Origin: Bacillus cereus ATCC 14579
GTDB lineage: Bacteria > Bacillota > Bacilli > Bacillales > Bacillaceae_G
DNA: 60,000 nt
Direction of reading: 5' to 3'
NCBI RefSeq assembly: GCF_000007825.1
Contig: NC_004722.1
Coordinates: 90,001 to 150,000 of the forward strand
Part shown: piece by piece, positions 39,955-49,650 of the stretch
Layout: every line of letters begins with the position of its first letter
Position numbering within the stretch: the stretch's first letter is position 1
Made by a program: the position numbers and the translations under genes
Notes under the pieces: generated by a model
Seen by the model: only the letters and a program-made list of their open reading frames with translations
Databases searched by the model: none
What the model was told of the DNA's origin: nothing

Positions 39955-40614
39955 ATGGGTCAAAAGGTTAATCCAATTGGTCTTCGTGTCGGCGTTATCC
40001 GTGACTGGGAATCTCGTTGGTTCGCTGAGAAAGATTACGCTACATTATTACATGAAGACATCAAAATCCGTGAGTACATTAATGTACGCTTAAAAGATTC
40101 TGCTGTTGCTAAAGTAGAAATCGAACGTGCAGCAAATCGTGTAAATGTTACAATTCACACTGCAAAACCTGGTATGGTAATTGGTAAAGGTGGTACTGAA
40201 GTTGAAGCACTTCGTAAAGCTCTTAACCAATTAACAGGCAAGCGTGTACACATCAACATTTTAGAAGTTAAGAGAGCTGATCTTAACGCTAAATTAGTAG
40301 GCGAAAACATCGCTCGTCAATTAGAAAACCGTGTATCATTCCGTCGTGCACAAAAGCAAGTTATTCAACGTGCTATGCGTGCAGGTGCTAAAGGTATTAA
40401 AACACAGGTTTCTGGTCGTCTTGGCGGAGCTGATATCGCTCGTGCAGAATCTTACAGTGAAGGAACTGTTCCACTTCATACACTTCGCGCTGATATTGAC
40501 TATGCAGCAGTTGAAGCTGATACAACATACGGTAAATTAGGCGTAAAAGTATGGATCTACCGTGGAGAAGTCCTTCCTACAAAAAAGAAAGCTTCTGAGG
40601 AAGGAGGAAAATAA
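39955..40614 (+). CDS. rpsC: 30S ribosomal protein S3
   Basis: A 219-residue protein at the mRNA entry site, with mRNA helicase function by family. The KH domain GXXG-type loop is visible in [16 protein letters not shown] near residues 72-87. It starts [13 protein letters not shown]. Only 3 nt separate it from rplV, and rplP starts right after it. Confidence 0.98.
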
Positions 40615-40615
40615 T

Positions 40616-41050
40616 ATGTTAATGCCAAAACGCGTAAAATATCGTAGAGAGCATCGTGGTAAAATGCGTGGTCGTGCTAAAGGTGGAACTGAAATTGCTT
40701 TCGGTGAATTCGGTTTACAAGCACAAGCTGCTTCATGGATTACAAACCGTCAAATCGAAGCTGCTCGTCGTGCAATGACTCGTTACATGAAACGTGGCGG
40801 TAAAGTATGGATTAAAATTTTCCCTTCTAAACCTTACACTGCAAAACCTCTAGAAGTACGTATGGGTTCCGGTAAAGGGGCACCAGAAGGCTGGGTAGCA
40901 GTAGTAAAACCTGGGAAAATTATGTTCGAAATCGCGGGTGTATCTGAAGAGGTAGCACGCGAAGCATTACGTCTTGCAGCTCACAAGTTACCTGTGAAAT
41001 GTAAATTCGTAAAACGTGAAGAAAATGGTGGTGAATCTAATGAAAACTAA
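40616..41050 (+). CDS. rplP: 50S ribosomal protein L16
   Basis: A 144-residue protein organising the A-site region of 23S. It starts [19 protein letters not shown], and [18 protein letters not shown] is the avilamycin/evernimicin-site loop. ATG 40616 follows GAAGGAGGAAAATAAT. Its end overlaps the L29 start region; see the rpmC entry. Confidence 0.97.
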
Positions 41051-41241
41051 TGATATTCAGTGAATTAACCACTGCCGAAATCGAAACAAAAGTTAAAGCT
41101 TTAAAGGAAGAGTTGTTTAATCTTCGCTTACAACTTGCTACAGGACAATTAGAGAATCCAACTCGCATTCGTGAAGTGCGTAAAGCAATTGCTCGTATGA
41201 AAACTGTAGTTCGTGAAAGAGAGATCGGAATTAATCGATAA
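41050..41241 (+). CDS. rpmC: 50S ribosomal protein L29, start region altered by an extra base
   Basis: L29 supports the tunnel exit with L23. The body ELTTAEIETKVKALKEEL... is normal, but the family start is disrupted. From ATG 41040 the frame reads MKTNDIQ then TGA. Removing the A at 41059 gives MKTNDIRELTTAEIE and the usual 66 residues. As written, a 63-residue L29 can start at ATG 41050 (TAATG overlap with rplP), reading [12 protein letters not shown], so function may survive with a changed N-terminus. Either a consensus error or a recent indel. Confidence 0.85.
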   Translation: MIFSELTTAEIETKVKALKEELFNLRLQLATGQLENPTRIREVRKAIARMKTVVREREIGINR

Positions 41242-41261
41242 ATTGAGGGGAGGTTTGCATA

Positions 41262-41525
41262 GTGAGCGAACGTAACCAACGCAAAGTTTATACTGGTCGT
41301 GTAGTGTCTGACAAAATGGACAAAACGATTACAGTTTTAGTTGAAACTTACAAAACTCATTCCTTGTACGGAAAACGTGTTAAGTATTCTAAGAAGTACA
41401 AAGCCCATGATGAGCAAAACCAAGCGAAACTTGGCGATATCGTTAAAATCATGGAAACTCGCCCGCTTTCTGCTACTAAGCGTTTCCGTTTAGATGAAAT
41501 CGTTGAAGAAGCGGTTATTATCTAA
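41262..41525 (+). CDS. rpsQ: 30S ribosomal protein S17
   Basis: An 87-residue OB-fold primary 16S-binding protein. It starts with GTG 41262 (MSERNQRKVYTGRVVSDKMD) and keeps the core KTHSLYGKRVKYSKKYKAHD. GAGGGGAGGTTTGC lies just upstream. Confidence 0.97.
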   Translation: MSERNQRKVYTGRVVSDKMDKTITVLVETYKTHSLYGKRVKYSKKYKAHDEQNQAKLGDIVKIMETRPLSATKRFRLDEIVEEAVII

Positions 41526-41568
41526 ATAGACGAATCGGAATTTTTAGTCCGAAGGGAGGTTTCATAAC

Positions 41569-41937
41569 ATGATCCAACAAGAATCTCGTTTGAAAGTTGC
41601 TGACAACTCTGGTGCACGTGAACTTTTAACAATTAAAGTATTAGGCGGCTCTGGTCGTAAATATGCTAACATTGGTGACATTATCGTTGCTACGGTAAAA
41701 CAAGCAACACCAGGTGGCGTTGTTAAAAAAGGTGACGTTGTTAAAGCAGTAGTAGTACGTACGAAGAGCGGAGCTCGTCGTCCGGACGGTTCTTACATCA
41801 AATTTGATGAAAACGCAGCGGTTATCATTAAAGACGATAAGAGCCCACGTGGTACTCGTATCTTCGGACCAGTAGCTCGTGAATTACGTGATAGCAACTT
41901 CATGAAAATCGTTTCTTTAGCTCCAGAAGTTCTATAA
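41569..41937 (+). CDS. rplN: 50S ribosomal protein L14
   Basis: A 122-residue protein at the subunit interface (bridge B8). It starts [20 protein letters not shown] and ends [12 protein letters not shown], the full family length. CCGAAGGGAGGTTTC precedes the start. First gene of the classical spc segment here. Confidence 0.98.
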
Positions 41938-41975
41938 TTTAAGGTATTGCCTTGCTAAGGAGGTGCAGAATTAAG

Positions 41976-42287
41976 ATGCATGTAAAAAAAGGTGATAAAG
42001 TACAGGTAATCACTGGTAAAGACAAAGGAAAACAAGGCGTTATCCTTGTGGCTTTCCCAAAGCAAAACCGTGTTATCGTTGAGGGTGTCAATATCGTTAA
42101 GAAGCACTCTAAGCCATCTCAATTAAATCCACAAGGTGGAATTATTACTAAAGAAGCACCTATTCACGTTTCTAACGTTATGATTTTAGATCCGAAAACA
42201 GGTGAACCTACTCGCGTAGGCTTCAAAGTAGAAGATGGTAAAAAAGTTCGTATTGCAAAAAAATCTGGTGAATTATTAGATAAATAA
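41976..42287 (+). CDS. rplX: 50S ribosomal protein L24
   Basis: A 103-residue KOW-domain assembly initiator. The KOW stretch is KGDKVQVITGKDKGKQGVIL near residues 5-24. ATG 41976 (MHVKKGDKVQ) follows AAGGAGGTGCAGAATTAAG. The frame is open further upstream to 41952, but those residues are not L24-like. Confidence 0.97.
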   Translation: MHVKKGDKVQVITGKDKGKQGVILVAFPKQNRVIVEGVNIVKKHSKPSQLNPQGGIITKEAPIHVSNVMILDPKTGEPTRVGFKVEDGKKVRIAKKSGELLDK

Positions 42288-42313
42288 TTTTCTTAAGAAA
42301 GGAGGTCACTTCA

Positions 42314-42853
42314 TTGAATCGCCTTAAAGAGAAGTTCCAAAAGGAAATTACTCCTGCTCTAGTGAGCAAGTTTAACTATAAATCTGTAATGCAGGTACCA
42401 AAAATCGAAAAGATCGTAATCAACACTGGTGTTGGTGACGCGGTATCTAACTCAAAAGCGTTAGACAACGCAGTAGAAGAATTAACACAAATCACAGGTC
42501 AAAAACCTGTTGTAACTCGTGCTAAAAAATCAATCGCTGGTTTCCGTCTTCGTGAAGGTATGCCAATCGGTGCGAAAGTAACTTTACGCGGCGAGCAAAT
42601 GTATGAGTTCTTCGACAAATTAGTATCAGTTTCTTTACCACGTGTACGTGATTTCCGTGGTGTTTCTAAGAAATCATTCGATGGTCGTGGAAACTATACA
42701 TTAGGTGTTAAAGAGCAACTTATTTTCCCTGAGATTGATTATGATAAAGTAAGCAAAGTCCGCGGTATGGACATCGTAATCGTTACTACAGCGAAAACTG
42801 ATGAAGAAGCTCGTGAACTTTTAACACAATTCGGTATGCCATTCCAAAAATAA
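42314..42853 (+). CDS. rplE: 50S ribosomal protein L5
   Basis: A 179-residue 5S rRNA-binding protein of the central protuberance. The core includes [14 protein letters not shown] and [15 protein letters not shown]. It uses TTG start 42314 ([11 protein letters not shown]) behind AAAGGAGGTCACTTCA. Confidence 0.97.
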
Positions 42854-42886
42854 TGGAAGCCAACGCTAAGTAGAGGAGGCGAAAAC

Positions 42887-43072
42887 GTGGCTAAAAAATC
42901 TATGATAGCGAAACAAAAGCGTACTCCTAAGTTTAAAGTACAAGAGTATACACGTTGCGAACGCTGCGGTCGTCCGCATTCTGTATACCGCAAATTTAAA
43001 CTTTGCCGTATTTGTTTCCGTGAACTTGCATATAAAGGTCAAATTCCTGGTGTTAAAAAAGCTAGTTGGTAA
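42887..43072 (+). CDS. rpsN: 30S ribosomal protein S14, zinc-binding type
   Basis: A 61-residue short S14 with two CxxC motifs ([10 protein letters not shown] and [10 protein letters not shown]), the zinc-binding C+ form. Bacilli commonly carry a zinc-free paralogue elsewhere for zinc limitation. It starts with GTG 42887 behind TAGAGGAGGCGAAAAC. Confidence 0.97.
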
Positions 43073-43101
43073 AACCCACAAATGGGAAGGAGGTAAAACA
43101 C

Positions 43102-43500
43102 ATGGTGATGACAGATCCAATTGCAGACATGCTTACTCGCATCCGTAATGCGAACATGGTACGTCATGAGAAATTAGAGGTTCCTGCTTCTAAAATCAAA
43201 AAAGAGATCGCTGAACTTTTAAAACGTGAAGGTTTCATTCGTGATGTAGAATACATCGAGGATAACAAACAAGGTATCCTTCGTATTTTCCTGAAATATG
43301 GTGCAAACAATGAACGTGTAATCACTGGATTAAAACGTATCAGTAAACCTGGCTTACGCGTTTACGCTAAAGCTGACGAAGTACCACGTGTACTTAACGG
43401 ATTAGGTATCGCTCTTGTTTCTACATCTAAGGGAGTAATGACAGACAAAGACGCTCGTCAATTACAAACTGGTGGAGAAGTAGTAGCATACGTTTGGTAA
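43102..43500 (+). CDS. rpsH: 30S ribosomal protein S8
   Basis: A 132-residue primary 16S-binding protein. It starts [18 protein letters not shown] and ends GGEVVAYVW, the conserved C-terminus. ATG 43102 follows GGAAGGAGGTAAAACAC. In E. coli S8 represses the spc operon; no such site is evident to me here. Confidence 0.97.
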
Positions 43501-43532
43501 TATATATTTAAAACGAACGGAGGTGTGACCAC

Positions 43533-44072
43533 ATGTCTCGTATTGGTAAAAAGATTCTTGAAATCCCTGCAGGTGTTACTATTACAGTTGCAGAAGACAA
43601 TACTGTAACAGTAAAAGGCCCTAAAGGTGAATTAACTCGTACTTTCAATGCTGATATGCTTATCAAAATTGAAGAGAATACATTAACAGTTGAGCGTCCA
43701 TCTGAACAGAAGGAACACCGTGCATTACACGGTACAACTCGTGCTTTAATCGGAAACATGGTTGAAGGTGTAACTGAAGGTTTCGCACGCGGACTTGAAT
43801 TAGTCGGTGTTGGTTACCGTGCTCAAAAACAAGGTGATAAACTTGTATTAAGCGTAGGTTATTCTCATCCAGTAGAAATGACTCCGGAAGCAGGTCTTGA
43901 AGTTGAAGTACCTGCACCAACTAAGATCGTAATTAAAGGTATCGACAAGCAACGTGTTGGCGAATTCGCTGCTAACATCCGTGCTGTACGTGCTCCTGAG
44001 CCTTACAAAGGTAAAGGTATTCGTTACGAAGGCGAAGTTGTTCGTCGTAAAGAAGGTAAAACTGCTAAGTAA
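43533..44072 (+). CDS. rplF: 50S ribosomal protein L6
   Basis: A 179-residue two-domain protein near the sarcin-ricin loop. It starts MSRIGKKILEIPAGVTI, and the C-terminal family signature is PEPYKGKGIRYEGE. ACGGAGGTGTGACCAC precedes the start. Confidence 0.98.
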   Translation: MSRIGKKILEIPAGVTITVAEDNTVTVKGPKGELTRTFNADMLIKIEENTLTVERPSEQKEHRALHGTTRALIGNMVEGVTEGFARGLELVGVGYRAQKQGDKLVLSVGYSHPVEMTPEAGLEVEVPAPTKIVIKGIDKQRVGEFAANIRAVRAPEPYKGKGIRYEGEVVRRKEGKTAK

Positions 44073-44103
44073 ACCCGTTAGGTGAGAGAAAGGAGTGACA
44101 AGA

Positions 44104-44466
44104 ATGATCACTAAAGCTGATAAAAATGCGACTCGTAAGAAAAGACATGCACGTGTACGTGCTAAACTTACTGGTACTGCAGAGCGTCCACGTTTAAACG
44201 TGTTCCGTTCTAACCAACATATTTACGCTCAAGTTATTGATGATGTGAATGGTGTAACGTTAGTAAGTGCATCTACTCTTGATAAAGACCTTGCTCTTAA
44301 CGGTACTAGCAATATTGAAGCTGCTACGAAAGTTGGAGAATCAGTTGCTAAGCGTGCTGTAGAGAAAGGCGTTAAAGAAGTAGTATTTGATCGCGGTGGT
44401 TACTTATACCATGGCCGTGTTAAAGCTCTAGCTGAAGCTGCTCGTGAGGCTGGATTACAATTTTAA
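44104..44466 (+). CDS. rplR: 50S ribosomal protein L18
   Basis: A 120-residue 5S rRNA-binding protein. It has a basic N-terminus ([19 protein letters not shown]) and [20 protein letters not shown] at the C-terminal end. ATG 44104 follows GAGAAAGGAGTGACAAGA. A slightly earlier in-frame ATG at 44095 overlaps the ribosome site. Confidence 0.97.
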
Positions 44467-44487
44467 TGGTCAAAGGAGGGAAAATTG

Positions 44488-44988
44488 ATGCATCGCATTG
44501 ACCCAAGTAAATTAGAACTTGAAGAACGTGTAGTTACGATAAATCGTGTCGCGAAAGTTGTTAAGGGTGGTCGTCGTTTCCGCTTTGCTGCACTAGTTGT
44601 AGTTGGCGATAAAAACGGTCATGTTGGATTCGGTACTGGTAAAGCACAAGAGGTACCAGACGCAATCCGTAAAGCTATCGAAGACGCTAAGAAAAACTTA
44701 ATCGCTGTACCATTAGTTGGTACAACAATTCCACACACAATCAACGGTCATTTTGGCGCTGGTGAAGTATTCTTAAAACCTGCTGCTGAGGGTACTGGTG
44801 TTATTGCTGGTGGACCTGTTCGTGCGGTCCTTGAATTAGCTGGTGTACAAGATATTCTTTCGAAATCTCTTGGTTCTAACACACCAATCAACATGATTCG
44901 CGCTACTGTGAACGGATTAAGCGAACTTAAGCGCGCTGAAGATGTTGCAAAATTACGCGGTAAATCTGTAGAAGAGCTACTAGGTTAA
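44488..44988 (+). CDS. rpsE: 30S ribosomal protein S5
   Basis: A 166-residue fidelity and mRNA-entry protein. The N-terminal dsRBD-like domain has [21 protein letters not shown]. The segment VVKGGRRF is the spectinomycin-contact loop, wild type. ATG 44488 ([10 protein letters not shown]) follows CAAAGGAGGGAAAATTG. Confidence 0.97.
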
Positions 44989-45001
44989 GGAGGGAAAACA
45001 A

Positions 45002-45184
45002 ATGGCGAAAAAGTTAGAAATTACCCTCACTCGTAGTGTAATTGGTCGTCCACAAGATCAACGTGCGACGGTAGAAGCTTTAGGTCTTAAAAAGTTGAAT
45101 TCAACTGTAGTTAAAGAAGAAACTCCTGCTATTCTTGGTATGATCAACAAAGTTTCTCACCTTGTAACTGTAAAAGAAGCTTAA
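45002..45184 (+). CDS. rpmD: 50S ribosomal protein L30
   Basis: A 60-residue L30, starting [20 protein letters not shown] and ending HLVTVKEA. It follows rpsE by 13 nt behind AAGGAGGGAAAACAA. Confidence 0.97.
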
Positions 45185-45217
45185 GGATAACTCATTAATA
45201 TAAGGAGGTGCCTGGGA

Positions 45218-45658
45218 ATGAAACTTCATGAATTAAAACCTGCAGAAGGTTCTCGTAAAGTACGTAACCGTGTCGGTCGTGGTATCGGTTCTGGTAACGG
45301 TAAAACTGCTGGTAAAGGTCATAAAGGACAAAACGCACGTTCTGGCGGCGGTGTTCGTCTTGGCTTCGAAGGTGGTCAAACTCCATTATTCCGTCGTTTA
45401 CCAAAACGCGGCTTCACAAACATTAACCGTAAAGAGTTTGCTATTGTAAACTTATCAACGTTAAATCGTTTTGAAGATGGTACAGAAGTAACACCTGAAT
45501 TATTGCTGGAAACTGGCGTTATCAGCAAGTTAAACGACGGTGTTAAAGTTCTTGCAAGCGGAGCAGTAGAGAAAAAACTAACTGTTAAAGCGCACAAGTT
45601 CTCTTCAAGTGCTAAAGAAGCAATTGAAGCAGCTGGCGGATCAGTTGAGGTGATCTAA
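45218..45658 (+). CDS. rplO: 50S ribosomal protein L15
   Basis: A 146-residue protein with the glycine/arginine-rich N-terminal extension (GRGIGSGNGKTAGKGHKGQ) that penetrates 23S rRNA. The C-terminal signature is the valine-rich IEAAGGSVEVI. Its stop overlaps the secY ATG (TAATG), so the two are translationally coupled. Confidence 0.98.
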   Translation: MKLHELKPAEGSRKVRNRVGRGIGSGNGKTAGKGHKGQNARSGGGVRLGFEGGQTPLFRRLPKRGFTNINRKEFAIVNLSTLNRFEDGTEVTPELLLETGVISKLNDGVKVLASGAVEKKLTVKAHKFSSSAKEAIEAAGGSVEVI

Positions 45659-46960
45659 TGTTTCGTACAATCTCCAACTTTATGCGCGTTGCTGAGATAA
45701 GACGTAAAATATTATTCACTTTAGCGATGTTAATCGTATTCAGGATTGGCACGTTTATCCCCGTGCCATTTACAAATGGAGACGTACTGAAGGCACAAGA
45801 TCAATTAAATGCTTTAGGTATTCTAAATACATTTGGCGGTGGAGCCTTGAAAAACTTCTCCATCTTTGCGATGGGAATCATGCCGTATATTACAGCATCC
45901 ATCATCAGTGCAATTATTGCAGATGGATGTTGTTCCTAAATTTTCGGAATGGTCGAAGCAAGGTGAAATGGGCCGTCGTAAATTAACGCAATTCACGCGT
46001 TACTTTACAAAGGTTCTTGCGTTTATTCAGGGGTTTGGTATGTCAATCGGTTATAACGGTATGGTAGGTGGACAATCAATTTTGAATCCAGGTTGGAGCA
46101 CTTATTTATACATTGCTACGGTACTGACTGCTGGTACTGCATTTTTAATGTGGTTAGGTGAACAGATTACAGCTAAAGGTGTAGGTAATGGTATTTCCAT
46201 CCTTATCTTTGGCGGTATTGCCGCAGCGATCCCAAGTGTTATATCTCAAGTGTATCAGCAACAGTTTCAAAATATCGGAGATCAATTGTTCATGAGTATC
46301 GTTAAAGTTGCATTGATTTTACTAGCTGTGCTAGCAGTTATTGTGGGTGTTATTTTCATTCAACAGGCTGTTAGAAAGATCCCAATTCAATATGCGAAGC
46401 GTGTAACAGGAGGAAATGGTGGTTATGCTGGAGCACAAAACACACATTTACCGCTTAAGGTAAATAGTGCTGGTGTTATTCCAGTAATTTTTGCTGTTTC
46501 ATTCTTAATTACGCCTCCGACTATTGCACAGTTCTTCCCGAAACATGATGTATCGCAGTGGATTATTGCAAACTTTAACTATTCTCACCCAGTGGGAATG
46601 ATCATATATGTTGCGCTCATTGTAGCCTTCACATATTTCTATGCATTTGTTCAGGTTAATCCAGAGCAAATGTCAGAGAATCTAAACAAGCAAGGTGGAT
46701 ATGTTCCAGGTATTCGTCCGGGTAAGAATACGGAACAATATCTAACAAAAATCTTGTATCGTTTGACCTTTGTAGGATCAATTTTCCTAGCAGCGATTGC
46801 AATCTTACCAGTTATCTTTACGAAATTGGGAAATCTTCCTCCATCTGCACAGATCGGTGGAACGAGTATGTTAATCGTTGTCGGCGTTGCTTTAGAAACA
46901 ATGAAGCAGCTAGAAAGCCAACTGGTAAAACGCCATTACAAAGGGTTTATCAAGCAGTGA
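45658..46960 (+). pseudogene. secY: SecY preprotein translocase channel, apparent one-base insertion
   Basis: The first 84 codons read a normal SecY (MFRTISNFMRVAEIRRKILF to MPYITASII). The frame then goes to SAIIADGCCS and stops at TAA 45937-45939. Deleting the A at 45907 restores IIVQLLQMDVVPKFSEWSKQ and a continuous 433-residue SecY to TAA 46958-46960, with ten predicted membrane helices and the usual end KRHYKGFIKQ. As written, the pieces cover helix 1 plus part of helix 2, and the rest. SecY is normally essential and the rest is undamaged, so a base-calling or assembly error is most likely. adk-map follow. Confidence 0.9.
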
Positions 46961-47016
46961 GTAAGTGGGAAGAATTGTCTTCCCTACATGCTCATGTACT
47001 CTGAGGGGGAACAAGG

Positions 47017-47667
47017 ATGAACTTAATTTTAATGGGGCTTCCTGGTGCTGGTAAAGGTACACAAGCCGAACAGATTGTTGCCAAGTATAACATCCCTCAC
47101 ATTTCAACAGGAGACATGTTCCGTGCAGCTATGAAGGCTGAAACTGAAATGGGTCTACAAGCAAAATCTTTTATTGATAAAGGTGCACTTGTTCCAGATG
47201 AAGTTACAATCGGAATCGTTCGTGAACGTTTAAGTCAAGACGACTGCGTAAGAGGTTTCTTACTAGACGGTTTCCCACGAACTGTTGCACAAGCATCAGC
47301 TCTTGAAGAAATTATGAAAGATCTTGGCAAAAAAATCGACTATGTTTTAAACATTAATGTGGATTCAGGGTTGTTATTAAAACGCCTTACAGGCCGTCGC
47401 ATTTGTAAAGAGTGCGGTGCGACTTACCACTTAGAATTCAATCCACCAGCAAAAGCTGATGTGTGCGATAAATGTGGTGGCGAATTATATCAACGCTCTG
47501 ATGACAATGAAGAAACTGTAGCAAATCGTTTAGATGTAAATATTAAGCAAACAAAACCTTTGCTTGATTTCTACGAAGAGCTTGGTTACTTACAAAGCAT
47601 TAATGGTGAGCAAGATATCAATAAAGTATTTGCTGATATCGATGTTCTCATCGGAGGCTTAGCGTAA
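47017..47667 (+). CDS. adk: Adenylate kinase
   Basis: A 216-residue enzyme interconverting ATP + AMP and 2 ADP. The P-loop is GLPGAGKGT at residues 7-15 and the AMP-site segment DGFPRTVAQA is present. The LID domain carries a zinc site with cysteines in CKECG and CDKCG, typical of Gram-positive Adk. It overlaps map by one base (TAATG). Confidence 0.98.
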   Translation: MNLILMGLPGAGKGTQAEQIVAKYNIPHISTGDMFRAAMKAETEMGLQAKSFIDKGALVPDEVTIGIVRERLSQDDCVRGFLLDGFPRTVAQASALEEIMKDLGKKIDYVLNINVDSGLLLKRLTGRRICKECGATYHLEFNPPAKADVCDKCGGELYQRSDDNEETVANRLDVNIKQTKPLLDFYEELGYLQSINGEQDINKVFADIDVLIGGLA

Positions 47668-48413
47668 TGATAATCTGCAAAACTCCTCGCGAGATAGAAA
47701 TCATGCGAGAAGCTGGCAGGATCGTTGCTTTGACTCATCAAGAGTTGAAACAGCACATTACTCCAGGAATTACAACGAAAGAGCTCGATCAAATAGCGGA
47801 AAAGACGATTCAAAAATATGGTGCTACGCCATCTTTTAAAGGATACAACGGATTTCCGGGGAGCATATGTGCTTCTGTAAATGAAGAGCTTGTACACGGA
47901 ATTCCAGGGAAGCGCAAGCTCAAAGAGGGCGATATCATCAGTATCGATATTGGTGCGAAATACAATGGGTACCATGGAGATTCTGCATGGACGTATCCAG
48001 TTGGAAACATTTCTGAATCTGTTCAAAAGCTACTTGATGTCACAGAAAAATCGTTGTATCTTGGTCTAGAACAAGTAAAACCAGGCGAGAGATTATCAAA
48101 TATCTCACATGCGGTTCAAACCCATGCTGAAGAGAATGGATTCTCGATCGTTAGGGAGTATGTTGGTCACGGAATCGGGCAAGACTTACATGAGGACCCT
48201 CAAATCCCGCACTATGGTCCACCAAATAGAGGCCCTAGATTAAAGCCGGGAATGGTCATCTGTGTTGAGCCGATGGTGAATCAAGGAAGACGATATGTAA
48301 AAACACTATCTGATGACTGGACAGTGGTAACGGTAGATGGTAAATGGTGTGCCCATTTTGAGCACACGATTGCTCTTACAGAAGCAGGATACGAAATCCT
48401 TACCACTTTATAA
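47667..48413 (+). CDS. map: Methionine aminopeptidase, type I
   Basis: A 248-residue metalloenzyme removing N-terminal Met. Metal ligands lie in SIDIGAKYNGYHGDSAWT, GHGIGQDLHEDPQIPHYG, VEPMVNQG and the C-terminal HFEHTIA. Translationally coupled to adk, an arrangement conserved in Firmicutes. B. subtilis has a small KOW-domain gene next; here infA follows after 68 nt. Confidence 0.97.
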   Translation: MIICKTPREIEIMREAGRIVALTHQELKQHITPGITTKELDQIAEKTIQKYGATPSFKGYNGFPGSICASVNEELVHGIPGKRKLKEGDIISIDIGAKYNGYHGDSAWTYPVGNISESVQKLLDVTEKSLYLGLEQVKPGERLSNISHAVQTHAEENGFSIVREYVGHGIGQDLHEDPQIPHYGPPNRGPRLKPGMVICVEPMVNQGRRYVKTLSDDWTVVTVDGKWCAHFEHTIALTEAGYEILTTL

Positions 48414-48481
48414 GTAGCTGGCTCTCCGGGATTTCAGAGCAGTGTAAAATGTTACTGATTTGAAGAAGGGAGAACTATTGA

Positions 48482-48700
48482 ATGGCTAAAGATGATGTAA
48501 TTGAAGTCGAAGGTACCGTTCTTGAAACGTTGCCAAATGCTATGTTCAAAGTAGAATTAGAGAATGGGCATGTCGTATTGGCTCACGTTTCTGGTAAAAT
48601 CCGTATGAACTTCATTCGTATTTTACCAGGAGACAAAGTTACGGTAGAATTATCTCCGTACGATTTAAATCGTGGTCGTATTACGTACCGTTTTAAATAA
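48482..48700 (+). CDS. infA: Translation initiation factor IF-1
   Basis: A 72-residue OB-fold protein that blocks the A site during initiation. It contains KDDVIEVEGTVLETLPNAMF and HVSGKIRMNFIRILPGDKV, ending GRITYRFK. GAAGGGAGAACTATTGA precedes the ATG. Confidence 0.98.
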   Translation: MAKDDVIEVEGTVLETLPNAMFKVELENGHVVLAHVSGKIRMNFIRILPGDKVTVELSPYDLNRGRITYRFK

Positions 48701-48735
48701 TATAGCACTCCGTAATCTTTAAGGAGGTTCGAGAC

Positions 48736-48849
48736 ATGAAAGTAAGACCGTCAGTTAAACCAATCTGCGAAAAATGTAAAGTTATTCGTAGACGTGGAAA
48801 AGTAATGGTTATTTGTGAAAACCCTAAACATAAACAAAAACAAGGTTAA
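48736..48849 (+). CDS. rpmJ: 50S ribosomal protein L36, zinc-binding type
   Basis: A 37-residue protein, [20 protein letters not shown] at its start, with the zinc ligands CEKC, one more Cys (VICENP) and His (PKHKQ). It is too short for many ORF filters but is clear from sequence and position between infA and rpsM. AAGGAGGTTCGAGAC lies just upstream. Confidence 0.97.
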
Positions 48850-48870
48850 TCAGAAGGAGGTGCATTCGTA

Positions 48871-49236
48871 ATGGCACGTATCGCAGGTGTAGATATTCCT
48901 CGAGACAAACGCGTTGTTATTTCTTTAACTTACGTATTCGGCATTGGTCGCACAACTGCTGAAAAAATTCTTGCTGAAGCAGGTATTTCTGAAGAAACAC
49001 GAGTTCGTGATTTAACGGAAGACGAATTAGGACGTATCCGTGATATCATCGATCGTATTAAAGTTGAGGGAGACCTTCGTCGTGAAGTATCTCTTAACAT
49101 CAAACGTCTAATGGAGATCGGTTCTTACCGTGGTCTTCGTCACCGTCGTGGTTTACCAGTTCGTGGTCAAAACTCTAAAAACAATGCTCGTACACGTAAA
49201 GGTCCACGTCGTACAGTAGCAAATAAAAAGAAATAA
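48871..49236 (+). CDS. rpsM: 30S ribosomal protein S13
   Basis: A 121-residue 30S head protein forming intersubunit bridges. The helix-two-turn-helix region is [19 protein letters not shown], and the C-terminus is a basic tail [34 protein letters not shown] precedes the start. Confidence 0.98.
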
Positions 49237-49260
49237 TAAGTAAAGGAGGTTGAACTAACA

Positions 49261-49650
49261 ATGGCACGTAAAACAAACACTCGTAAAAAACGTGTGAAAA
49301 AGAATATTGAAGCTGGTATAGCTCATATTCGTTCTACTTTCAACAACACAATCGTAACACTTACAGATACTCACGGTAACGCACTTTCTTGGTCTAGTGC
49401 TGGTGCACTTGGTTTCCGTGGATCTCGTAAATCTACTCCATTCGCTGCGCAAATGGCTGCTGAAACTGCTGCTAAAGCTGCAATGGAACACGGTTTAAAA
49501 ACTTTAGAGGTTACTGTTAAAGGTCCTGGTGCTGGTCGTGAAGCTGCAATTCGTGCTCTTCAAGCTGCAGGTCTAGAAGTAACAGCAATTAGAGATGTTA
49601 CTCCAGTTCCTCATAATGGATGTCGTCCACCAAAACGTCGTCGTGTGTAA
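49261..49650 (+). CDS. rpsK: 30S ribosomal protein S11
   Basis: A 129-residue platform protein. The family core is [18 protein letters not shown] and the C-terminus [18 protein letters not shown]. It lies 24 nt after rpsM behind AAAGGAGGTTG. Confidence 0.98.

Noticed and set aside
45866..45939. A separate protein starting at 45866 (MRWESCRILQHP...) as the true start of the larger secY piece
   Set aside because: Its first dozen residues are the +1 shadow of SecY codons; the family sequence resumes only after the extra A, so it is a frameshift by-product.
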